Below, in pieces: positions 16,597 through 26,359 of a DNA stretch of 64,000 nt. The translations under genes and the position numbers were made by a program. The first letter of the stretch is position 1, and each line of letters opens with the position of its first letter. The stretch comes from Sulfuricurvum kujiense DSM 16994 (GTDB lineage Bacteria; Campylobacterota; Campylobacteria; Campylobacterales; Sulfurimonadaceae). The stretch spans positions 620,001 through 684,000 of the forward strand of contig NC_014762.1 in the NCBI RefSeq assembly GCF_000183725.1. The letters run 5' to 3'. The notes below the pieces were generated by a model. That model was not told where the DNA came from, searched no databases, and saw nothing but the letters and a program-made list of their open reading frames with translations.

Positions 16597-17702
16597 TCAA
16601 AATAGTGTACTGATGCGGTGGCTAAAACGCCGACTCCCTCTTTACGGCCGATAAATCCCAAGTGTTCGGTCGTTGTCGCTTTGACATTGAGCCTGGCAGG
16701 TGGGATATGAAGCAGTGAGGAGAGGGTGTGGCGCATTGTTTCTTTATAAGGGGCGATTTTCGGTGCTTGGGCGATAATGGTAATATCGGCATGCAGAATA
16801 ACAAACCCGAAATGGTGGAGCTTTTCGACACAGCGTTGCAATAACAGCTTCGAATCAATATTTTTGTACGACTCGTCGGTATCGGGAAACAGCATGCCGA
16901 TATCGCCTAAGCATGCCGCACCCAACAGTGCATCAATGAGGGCATGTATAGCCACGTCTCCGTCACTGTGAGCTTTGAATCCGTAGGAGCTTTCAACCTC
17001 TACCCCTCCGAGGACCATAGGTTTCCCCTCTTCAAACGGATGGACGTCAAACCCGTTGCCGGTGAAAAGATAAGGACTCGGCGCAGCAAGACACTCCAGT
17101 GCCGTGATATCCGAAGCATGGGTGATTTTGGCGGCTCGAGCATCCCCCGGTACAAAATGACGTGTACCCCCGCACGCTACGATTGCACTGCTCTCATCGG
17201 TATATTCGGTATCGGTGTCCAATGCGCGGCGAAGGATATCCGTTCGTGAAAGCTGAGGTGTCTGAATCCGTTTAACCTGCTCACGTTCGATAGTTTCTTC
17301 TTTGTATGCGACGGTGTCATGGACATCCAAGGCGGGGACAATAGTGTCGGCACGCTCTTTGGATTCCAACAAACGCTGAATAAGATCGGGATCGATACAG
17401 GCACGGGCGATATCGGTAACCATTACATATGGGGTTTTAACTTCTTTGAGGGCATTTTTTAGAGATTGCTGACGCGTTGCTCCCCCGGAGACGACGGTAA
17501 AGTCGCACATGGATGCGATAAAGGGGATTTCATCCGGATGGGCCGAGAGGATAACCGCGGCATCGGGGAGATGCTCTTTGATACGGTTAGTAACATAAAG
17601 CCACAAAGGATCATGACCGATACGTAGCCACTGTTTTTTTACGGGGACTTTGAAACGGCTAGAGTTACCTGCTGCAAGTAAAATAAGCGTCAAATCAGAC
17701 AA
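16581..17702 (-). CDS. ispDF: bifunctional IspD/IspF enzyme of the MEP isoprenoid pathway
   Basis: The N-terminal half is IspD (LTLILLAAGNSSRF with the nucleotide-binding loop, and VMVTDIARACI). The C-terminal half is IspF, starting at GNGFDVHPFEEG with the metal-binding DxH, then AHSDGDVAIHALIDALLGA and the KATTTEHLGFIGR block. The fusion makes 4-diphosphocytidyl-methylerythritol and methylerythritol cyclodiphosphate. Fusion of the two enzymes is typical of Campylobacterota, which lack free IspE-flanking copies. I chose the TTG at 17702 (373 residues), which has AGGA six bases upstream; an in-frame ATG at 17741 would add 13 residues. Confidence 0.9.
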   Translation of the reverse strand: MSDLTLILLAAGNSSRFKVPVKKQWLRIGHDPLWLYVTNRIKEHLPDAAVILSAHPDEIPFIASMCDFTVVSGGATRQQSLKNALKEVKTPYVMVTDIARACIDPDLIQRLLESKERADTIVPALDVHDTVAYKEETIEREQVKRIQTPQLSRTDILRRALDTDTEYTDESSAIVACGGTRHFVPGDARAAKITHASDITALECLAAPSPYLFTGNGFDVHPFEEGKPMVLGGVEVESSYGFKAHSDGDVAIHALIDALLGAACLGDIGMLFPDTDESYKNIDSKLLLQRCVEKLHHFGFVILHADITIIAQAPKIAPYKETMRHTLSSLLHIPPARLNVKATTTEHLGFIGRKEGVGVLATASVHYFDWKNG

Positions 17703-17882
17703 AATGTATCCTATTTTGGAAACTGTTACGAAATTATACACTTAAAAAGCTTTTTTTTATCTTGTTTGCGATAAATTATAGAATAAATCATGAGGGAATA
17801 GGGGAGCCTTTTCCTAAATCCTCTTGAAGTTTTTAACTTACATTAAAAGAGAGTCTACCCTTTTAGGGGGTCTTATTTATAA

Positions 17883-19298
<1,416 letters not shown>

Positions 19299-19318
19299 AA
19301 ATTAAGGAGAATATTTAC

Positions 19319-20482
19319 ATGACTGAAGAAATTGTAAAATCGGCATTATCAAAAGTTACCTATCCGGGGTTCACGAAAGACATCGTGACGTTCGGATTCG
19401 TTAAAGAGATCAAAATCGACGGAAACATCGTTAATGTAACTGTTGATATCACCTCAAGCGCTCCGGAAGTGGCGCATCAAATTACGCTCGAAGCGACCGA
19501 GGAGCTAAAACGCGCCGGAGCCGGTGAGGTCGTGGTCAATATTACCGCTCCTAAAATGCCAAGAGAGAGTTCATCGAAGGGGAAAAACATTGCCCCTCAG
19601 GTAAAAAACTTTATCATGGTCAGCTCCGGTAAGGGTGGGGTCGGTAAATCGACGACATCGGTTAACCTTGCGGTAGCGCTTGCGATGCAAGGGAAAAAAG
19701 TAGGTCTTCTTGACGCCGATATCTACGGTCCTAACATTCCGAGAATGCTCGGTGTTGAGGGGATCAAACCTGAAGTCGTCGGAAACAAAGTCCTTCCGAT
19801 CAAAGCGTACGGTATTGAGATGATGTCCATGGGTTCATTGATGGAAGAGGGGCAATCGCTGATCTGGCGCGGTGCGATGATCATGAAAGCGATTGAGCAG
19901 TTCTTACGCGATATCATGTGGTCTGATCTGGACTGTCTTGTTATCGATATGCCTCCGGGTACGGGTGATGCTCAGCTTACATTGGCTCAAAGCGTTCCGG
20001 TGACGGTAGGTGTTACGGTAACAACCCCTCAAATGGTTTCACTGGACGATTCACGCAGAAGTCTCGATATGTTCAAAAAACTTCATATCCCTATCGCGGG
20101 TGTAGTAGAGAACATGAGCGGATTTATTGCGCCGGATACCGGAGTCGAGTATGACATTTTCGGTAAAGGGACATCCAAAGCGATGGCGGATCAGTTTGAG
20201 ACGTGTATTCTTGCTGAAATTCCGATCGAGCCGGCAATCCGTACGGGCGGTGACGAGGGTAAACCGGTCACCTATTATGCTCCTACGTCTGAAACGGCAA
20301 AGCGTTATATGAAAGCGGCGGAAGATCTTTGGGCAACGATTGAGAAAATTAACGAAGAGGGGGGTGTCGATAATCAAGCGATCCAACCCAATACACCTCC
20401 GGGCGTATCGGCATGTTCGACTGCCGCTGCTCCGAAACAAGAGACAAGCGGAAGCTGCGGCACCGGCTGCGGCTGTCACTAA
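19319..20482 (+). CDS. mrp: Mrp/ApbC family iron-sulfur cluster carrier ATPase
   Basis: From the ATG with AAGGAG upstream the protein has 387 residues. Residues 1-80 form a DUF59/MIP18 domain (VTYPGFTKDIVTFGFVKEI), followed by the deviant Walker A GKGGVGKST at 104-112 and the Mrp block DADIYGPNIPRMLGV. The C-terminus ends in a Cys-rich tail (GSCGTGCGCH), a possible cluster-binding site. Mrp proteins carry [4Fe-4S] clusters to apoproteins in the cytoplasm. The gene follows thiC by 20 bases; ThiC needs a cluster, so co-expression makes sense. Confidence 0.92.
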   Translation: MTEEIVKSALSKVTYPGFTKDIVTFGFVKEIKIDGNIVNVTVDITSSAPEVAHQITLEATEELKRAGAGEVVVNITAPKMPRESSSKGKNIAPQVKNFIMVSSGKGGVGKSTTSVNLAVALAMQGKKVGLLDADIYGPNIPRMLGVEGIKPEVVGNKVLPIKAYGIEMMSMGSLMEEGQSLIWRGAMIMKAIEQFLRDIMWSDLDCLVIDMPPGTGDAQLTLAQSVPVTVGVTVTTPQMVSLDDSRRSLDMFKKLHIPIAGVVENMSGFIAPDTGVEYDIFGKGTSKAMADQFETCILAEIPIEPAIRTGGDEGKPVTYYAPTSETAKRYMKAAEDLWATIEKINEEGGVDNQAIQPNTPPGVSACSTAAAPKQETSGSCGTGCGCH

Positions 20483-20494
20483 AGCAACCTCATA

Positions 20495-20510
20495 CCCCCG
20501 AATCCGGGGG
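20495..20510 (+). terminator. GC-rich hairpin after mrp, possible terminator
   Basis: CCCCCG (20495-20500) and CGGGGG (20505-20510) pair around the loop AATC, 12 bases after the mrp stop. The T-run at 20521-20526 is ten bases further on, so this is not a textbook intrinsic terminator. Confidence 0.4.
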
Positions 20511-20586
20511 GAAACACTCCTTTTTTAACAACTCTAATCTTTTTTTCAGTATAATCGATCTATTTACGTCAATTAAGTCAGGAATA

Positions 20587-22380
20587 ATGAAAAAAGAAAA
20601 AACATTTTTTACACTCGTTTTCAGTATTGTAGCGGTGATGGTACTATTTATTGCCGTATTAACGGCCACTTTCCGATATATGGGACTTCAATCGGCAGAA
20701 AGTAAGGCTAATTTAGCGGCCCATATCGTTCAAGAATCATTAACGTCCCATATGATTACCGGAAGTTCCGATTACCAAAATGACTTAGTAAAACAAATTG
20801 AAACCTTAGAAGGGATGAAAGGGGTATGGATCGTCCGTTCCGATGCCCTAAGCCGCCAGTACGGAAAAGGGATTCATCCCCAAGAAGCGGCAGATGATAT
20901 CGACCGTGCCGTTTTACGTGACGGAAAAGCGATAAAAAATGTTTCGGGCACATTATTCTCTGATACCCTCTATCGACTTTCGATCCCCTATATTGCAACC
21001 GAAAACGGGAAGATCGATTGTTTGAGCTGTCATGATGCAAAAGTCGGCACGGTATTGGGAGCGGTCTCTATTGAGATGGAGATAAACGATCTGAAGATAA
21101 CCGGATTGATAGCTGCCGCCACTGCTATTATTGTTTTGGTTATTTTAACGATTTACTTGCTCAAAATGATTCGCCATTATATCTCGTCTTACAAAGAGAC
21201 TTTAGACGAAGTAGCCGTTACAATGGAAAAAGCAGAGGGAGGCGATTACTCTCATCGAGTTGAACAGTCTGAATCTTCGGATGGCTACAAGGCCGCCATG
21301 TGGACTAATGCCGTGATGGAAAAACTCGACACGACACTCAGTGAAAGCGGCAGGAAAATGGCTTCACTCATTCGGCTTGACCAGCAAAACAGCGATCCCC
21401 TTTATACCCTTCAGATGGGGGTAGATCAACTTTACGAAGTCGAACGTTTCCGGGCGGAAATTGAAAAAGATCAAAATCTCGAAGAAGTTTACGCACGGAT
21501 CGTTGCGTTGCTTCGTACCCGTTGGAATTTGAGCAATTTTAATATTCTGGAACTCAACCCGCTTAATAAAATAACGCAGGTCGTCCATACGGAAAAAACG
21601 CTGCTTTGCGACGCTATAAGTGGCTGTCGGGCTGATCGTACGAGCGGAATGGTGGATTCAAGCGGATGTGAAATCGCATGTCCTAAAATGATTGATCCTG
21701 AGGCTCATTATGTCTGCCAAAGCTACTCGATCGTCGATGATCTGGATATCGTTGTCTCGTTGGTTACGTATGAAGCGCGAGAAATAGGAAAGATACGCTT
21801 GGCTCTTGAACAATTAGGCAATTACATTAATGCGTCAAAACTGCAAATCATTAATAAAAAGCTGCAGCAGACGGTTCGGATCGATCCGCTTACGCAACTT
21901 TATAACCGTGCATACCTTGAAGAGATGACGAAGCTTATCATGGCTCAGTCCACACGGACGATGATACCGTACGGCATTTTGATGATAGATATGGATCAGT
22001 TTAATCTGATCAACCATTCCTATGACATCACAGTCGGCGATGAGGTGATTAAGTCTATGGCACATAACATTCTTGAGCATATCCGCCAAGGGGATATGCT
22101 CATTCGATACGGCGGTGATACGTTTGCCGTAATTCTTTATGATTATGAGGGTGAAGAAGTGCTTCAGGTGGCCGAAGCGATACGCCTTTCGTTCAAGAAA
22201 AAAATCAGAGTCAATACCTATGCTATCCTCAAAACGGTGAGTATCGGAGTTTCATTGTTCCCTGCGCAAACGTCTAATATGCTTGAGGGAGTCGAGTTCG
22301 CCAAGAGAGCACTGTTGGAAGCAAAACATCAAGGGGGGAATTCATCTTTGATGTATGACCCGAAATCGATGCCGGTTTAA
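20587..22380 (+). CDS. membrane GGDEF protein with periplasmic CxxCH haem motif; active site degenerate (GGDTF)
   Basis: The start is the ATG after AGGAATA (597 residues). Two membrane helices (about 9-27 and 172-193) bracket a periplasmic domain with CLSCH at 145-149, a c-type haem motif in a DUF3365/Tll0287-like setting (LSIPYIAT before it, GTVLGAVSIEM after it). A HAMP-like linker leads to a GAF-like region with five cysteines (341, 347, 361, 365, 377), then a GGDEF domain. The signature is GGDTF at 509-513, lacking the catalytic Glu, while the inhibitory site RQGD at 500-503 is kept. It is therefore probably a cyclic-di-GMP receptor rather than a synthase. A convergent paralog lies next to it. 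Confidence 0.85.
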   Translation: MKKEKTFFTLVFSIVAVMVLFIAVLTATFRYMGLQSAESKANLAAHIVQESLTSHMITGSSDYQNDLVKQIETLEGMKGVWIVRSDALSRQYGKGIHPQEAADDIDRAVLRDGKAIKNVSGTLFSDTLYRLSIPYIATENGKIDCLSCHDAKVGTVLGAVSIEMEINDLKITGLIAAATAIIVLVILTIYLLKMIRHYISSYKETLDEVAVTMEKAEGGDYSHRVEQSESSDGYKAAMWTNAVMEKLDTTLSESGRKMASLIRLDQQNSDPLYTLQMGVDQLYEVERFRAEIEKDQNLEEVYARIVALLRTRWNLSNFNILELNPLNKITQVVHTEKTLLCDAISGCRADRTSGMVDSSGCEIACPKMIDPEAHYVCQSYSIVDDLDIVVSLVTYEAREIGKIRLALEQLGNYINASKLQIINKKLQQTVRIDPLTQLYNRAYLEEMTKLIMAQSTRTMIPYGILMIDMDQFNLINHSYDITVGDEVIKSMAHNILEHIRQGDMLIRYGGDTFAVILYDYEGEEVLQVAEAIRLSFKKKIRVNTYAILKTVSIGVSLFPAQTSNMLEGVEFAKRALLEAKHQGGNSSLMYDPKSMPV

Positions 22381-22594
22381 TCTAATGAGCCGGTTTCCCT
22401 TTTCTTAGGAAAAGAGATCCTATAAGACGTCTTAGCATCCGTATAACGATCAGCCTTTTATGAATGAGTGATGTGTGTAGCTCTTTATAGGATAAGGAAA
22501 TTACGGACACTCAAGAGAAAACATACTATGAAGAGAGAAAACAGAAGAATAGATGTTCCTCCTTGCTGAGGAACAATCTTTGGATACCGGAGCG

Positions 22595-24433
22595 TTAGAA
22601 TTGATCTCCGCCGCTAAACATACGATCTTCAAATTCGATGACACGGTTACGTCCTGTATGTTTGCCTTCGTATAGGGCGATATCGGCAAATTTTATCACT
22701 TTCCATATCGAATCGGCTTGGGTCGGGAAGTGGGCAATCCCGATACTCAATGTTTTTTGAATCGAATCGTTTCCGAACTGGAATTTTTTATCATTGAAAA
22801 CCGTCCGTATTTTTTCGGCGACTCCCAATGCACCTTCCGGCGTTGTATTGTGAAGCAATACTAAGAATTCCTCTCCGCCGTAACGTACCGGCAGATCCGC
22901 TTTTCGAATACTTTGCACTAAAATCTCTGAGAGCGATTTGATAACAACATCTCCTGCATCGTGTCCATACGTATCGTTGACCATTTTAAAGTAATCTATA
23001 TCGATCATTAAGACGGCATAGGTGATATGAGATCGTGCAGCCTGCTCGGAACTCTTATCGATGAATTCTTCCAAGAAACGGCGGTTATAAAGGCCGGTTG
23101 CGCCGTCTCTGAGGGAAGAATCCCGGAGTTTATCCATAAGGCTTCGGCTCTCGATGACCGCTTTTGCCGCTTCGAAATAGTTTCGGATACTCGGCAATGC
23201 GAGGTTCATTCTCTCAATGGTTTCCGTATCTTTGGCTGAATAGGAGAGAATCAACGACAAATCGTCATTAATATTGAACGGAATACACGAGTACTCTTTA
23301 TCTTCCGCACAATTGGCACAGATATTCGGGAAATCGGTAGAATAAACGTCACTGGCGGTTCTGTAACCTCTGCATTCGTTGGCATCTTTATCCACGCTTG
23401 GGAGACAAAAACTTTTATGATCGGTGATATGTATGAGTTTTCGCTCTTTGGAGTTTTTATCCACTTCATAGAGGGCAAAATGTTCGAACAGGAATTTTTC
23501 TTTTAAGACGTAAATAAATCGCTCATACACTGCGTCTTTATTGGCATCGTGTTCTATCGTCTTTTTGAACTTATAAACGTCGGAAAGTTCCTGAATGATT
23601 ATGCCCGCAGTACTGAGAGGATCATTGCTGGAGATATTGGAACGGGATGCAAACGTATTAAGATTATGTTTGATTCCGCCGAACGTCTCTTCCATTTTTT
23701 GAAACAGGGTATTCATTTGATCGGCTACTTCACTTCCGGCATCTTTGAGTGTCGTTGTAAAACGGAAACTAAAATCACCGGTACGGGCGCGTTTGATCCC
23801 GTTTTGGAGGTTTTCAAAAAGCTTCATATACGGTTTGAAATAATGGTTTGTCACCCACAATGCGATAATGATAAAGATAACGTTGATACCGAAAATTTTG
23901 GCGATAGTCATGGCACCGGTTTGACGGATATCGTTGATATTGAATTCCATACTGATGGCACCTAAGACGTCTCCTTCTTTGGCGTTATGGCAGGCGAGAC
24001 AGTTAGGATTGCCGTAAGCGGTCGCAATATAAGGGATCGTTACCCGCAAGACGGCATTTTGTGCATCTTCACTTATATTACGAACAGCTACTCCGTCTTT
24101 GAGGACTTGTCTGTCGATGGCGTCTCTTGGGCGTTCATTTTCAAGCCCTTCCCCATGCTGTGCAACGACATTTTCAGAACGGACGATCCAAAGTTTTTGA
24201 ACGTCTTTGATATTGGCAATATTGGCTAGAAAAAATTCCCTTTTATCCATAATGCCGTTGACCATGTGAGCGGTTAGACCGTCGCGGACGATTTCGGCGG
24301 TCATTTTTGATTTCTCGATAGCATTGTTGTATCCGTAGTCACGGAAGTTGAGCGCGACGTTGGTAATTGTGGCAACTGCAAGTCCGATGAGCATCAATGC
24401 GACTATAAATAATATTTTCCGGTTAGCATTCAT
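22595..24433 (-). CDS. membrane diguanylate cyclase with periplasmic CxxCH haem motif and Cys-cluster domain
   Basis: This 612-residue protein is a paralog of the gene facing it. The N-terminal membrane helix (about 7-27), periplasmic domain with CLACH at 145-149 and second membrane helix (about 178-194) are at the same positions. A GAF-like region with Cys343, 354, 372, 375 and 383 follows. The GGDEF domain has GGEEF at 519-523 and RKAD at 510-513, so it should be catalytically active. The haem motif suggests sensing of redox state, oxygen or NO in the periplasm; the second cysteine cluster could bind metal or an Fe-S centre. The 214 bases between the two genes hold only a weak hairpin. Confidence 0.88.
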   Translation of the reverse strand: MNANRKILFIVALMLIGLAVATITNVALNFRDYGYNNAIEKSKMTAEIVRDGLTAHMVNGIMDKREFFLANIANIKDVQKLWIVRSENVVAQHGEGLENERPRDAIDRQVLKDGVAVRNISEDAQNAVLRVTIPYIATAYGNPNCLACHNAKEGDVLGAISMEFNINDIRQTGAMTIAKIFGINVIFIIIALWVTNHYFKPYMKLFENLQNGIKRARTGDFSFRFTTTLKDAGSEVADQMNTLFQKMEETFGGIKHNLNTFASRSNISSNDPLSTAGIIIQELSDVYKFKKTIEHDANKDAVYERFIYVLKEKFLFEHFALYEVDKNSKERKLIHITDHKSFCLPSVDKDANECRGYRTASDVYSTDFPNICANCAEDKEYSCIPFNINDDLSLILSYSAKDTETIERMNLALPSIRNYFEAAKAVIESRSLMDKLRDSSLRDGATGLYNRRFLEEFIDKSSEQAARSHITYAVLMIDIDYFKMVNDTYGHDAGDVVIKSLSEILVQSIRKADLPVRYGGEEFLVLLHNTTPEGALGVAEKIRTVFNDKKFQFGNDSIQKTLSIGIAHFPTQADSIWKVIKFADIALYEGKHTGRNRVIEFEDRMFSGGDQF

Positions 24434-24542
24434 ATTCGGTTACCTTATATAATTGTTGGATAAAACAAAGAGACTTCTAAAGTAACTACATTATCTAAAT
24501 AAATTTTAAAATTAGATGAAAGAAGAGTATAAAGGTTACGGT

Positions 24543-26357
24543 TTATTCGACCGTAACGCTTTTTGCAAGGTTTCGAGGCATATCGACGTCATTGCCCAGA
24601 CGGATAGCGATCTCCATGGACAGGAGCTGCAAGACGACCATCATCTCAAAAAATTCGAGCATATAATCTTCATGTAAATGGGTCCGGATATGATCATCTG
24701 CTTTGTCAAAATCGAGAGGGCTGATGGAGCAGATTGTCGAATCGCGTGCACTGAGCTCTTCAATATTGCTTTTGGTTTTATCGTAAAGCATATGCTGCGG
24801 AAGCAGGGCAATGGTGAAAAGTTCGGGATCGGCAAGAGCGATCGGACCGTGCTTCATCTCACCGCTCGGATACCCTTCCGCATGCAGATAGGAGATCTCT
24901 TTGAGTTTTAATGCCCCCTCAAGCGCCAGAGGATAGAAAACATCACGTCCGATAAAAAAGAAGCCGTGTCCGTGAAGGTAGCGTTTAGAGAGACGGCGCA
25001 GCTGCTCATGCAAAACATTCTCGACATTGACGGTTGAGGGGAGGGCGCGTAAGAGATGGATTTGTCGTTTGATCTCTTCGGTTGCAAGTGTTTTTCTTGC
25101 CCCTCCAAGGAAGAGGCTAAGCATCCAGAGTACGCAGACTTGGGTAGCGAATGCTTTGGTAGACGCGACCCCTTTTTCGATTCCCGCACGGGTGAGAATA
25201 GAGGCATCAGCAAGACGTACCATAGAGGAATTGTCTACGTTACAGATCACCATTGTTTTAAGGCCGCTGCGTTTGGCCATTTTGAGGCTCTCTAGCGTGT
25301 CGGCGGTTTCACCGCTTTGACTGATGACGATAAAGAGGGTATCCGCGGTCAAAAACGGTTCGCGATAGCGAAATTCGCTGGCGATTTCAACGGATACACG
25401 GATTTTTGAGTGGCGTTCAAACAGATAGCTGGCAACGAGAGCGGCATGATAGCTGGTGCCGCATGCGCAGAGTTTGATCTCATTTATCCCCTCAAACAGG
25501 TTATTATCAAGCTCTTCAAAATAGATGCTTTCATCCCGTAACCGTCCAAGCAATGTATCGGCGAGGACTCGGCTTTGCTCGTAAATCTCTTTTTCCATGA
25601 AAAATCGGAATCCCTCTTTTTGGGCAGAGAGTTTATTTTCGGAAAGGGGAGTGTATCGGAGAACTACCGGATTGTTATTTTCGTCAAAAAGGGCAACGCT
25701 ATCGGCGGATGCATAGCCGTAATGGCCGTCTTCGAGATAGATGACTTCATGGCATTTGCCGATGAGCGCGGCATCGGAAGAGCCGAAAAGGGTTTCATTT
25801 TCGCGGTTGCGGCCGATAATCATCGGTGAACCGTGTTTGGCGAAGAAAATTGTCCCCTCCGCATCGGCATTGACGAGCAAAATCGCATAAGCTCCGTGAA
25901 GTTGGGAAAGGGTTTGTTGAAACGCTTCAAACGGAGTGGCAGCTGTTTTGAGCTGATATTCGAAAAGATGAACGATCACTTCCGTATCGGTTTGGCTTAA
26001 AAACTGTATTCCCTGAGCGGTCAACATCGTTTTGAGTTCTTGGTAATTTTCGATAATACCGTTATGGACAACGTAGGAGTTTTGCCCTAGATGAGGATGG
26101 GCATTAAGCTCGGTCGGTTTGCCGTGTGTTGCCCAGCGGGTATGACCGATCCCGACAGAGAATCCCGTACTCTCATAGTTTTGGGCTTTTTCTTCGAGAT
26201 TGACCAGTTTCCCTACCGCTTTGAAAAGAGAGAAATGGCCTTCTTGCAATACGGCGATTCCTGCAGAATCATAACCGCGGTATTCAAGCTCGCGAAGTCC
26301 GTCGATCAATATTTTTTTAACCGGTTTGACTCCGATGTAGCCAACAATACCGCACAT
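24543..26357 (-). CDS. glmS: glutamine-fructose-6-phosphate aminotransferase (isomerizing)
   Basis: The 604-residue protein begins MCGIVGYIG, exposing the catalytic Cys2 of the N-terminal glutaminase domain, with ELEYRGYDSAGIA and GHTRWATHG following. Two SIS sugar-isomerase domains come after it, with the SQSGETADTL substrate loop and the C-terminal PRNLAKSVTVE ending that is conserved in GlmS. The enzyme makes glucosamine-6-phosphate for peptidoglycan and lipopolysaccharide. The gene starts two bases after glnD ends, so the two are co-transcribed. No glmS ribozyme would be expected with so short a gap. Confidence 0.96.
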   Translation of the reverse strand: MCGIVGYIGVKPVKKILIDGLRELEYRGYDSAGIAVLQEGHFSLFKAVGKLVNLEEKAQNYESTGFSVGIGHTRWATHGKPTELNAHPHLGQNSYVVHNGIIENYQELKTMLTAQGIQFLSQTDTEVIVHLFEYQLKTAATPFEAFQQTLSQLHGAYAILLVNADAEGTIFFAKHGSPMIIGRNRENETLFGSSDAALIGKCHEVIYLEDGHYGYASADSVALFDENNNPVVLRYTPLSENKLSAQKEGFRFFMEKEIYEQSRVLADTLLGRLRDESIYFEELDNNLFEGINEIKLCACGTSYHAALVASYLFERHSKIRVSVEIASEFRYREPFLTADTLFIVISQSGETADTLESLKMAKRSGLKTMVICNVDNSSMVRLADASILTRAGIEKGVASTKAFATQVCVLWMLSLFLGGARKTLATEEIKRQIHLLRALPSTVNVENVLHEQLRRLSKRYLHGHGFFFIGRDVFYPLALEGALKLKEISYLHAEGYPSGEMKHGPIALADPELFTIALLPQHMLYDKTKSNIEELSARDSTICSISPLDFDKADDHIRTHLHEDYMLEFFEMMVVLQLLSMEIAIRLGNDVDMPRNLAKSVTVE

Positions 26358-26359
26358 AG

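Noticed and set aside
22398-22415. hairpin CTTTTC/GAAAAG after the haem GGDEF gene as a terminator
   Set aside because: The stem is six weak pairs and no T-run follows it.
24434-24542. glmS-type or other riboswitch near glmS
   Set aside because: glmS starts two bases after glnD, leaving no leader; the gap at its 3' end is plain AT-rich sequence.
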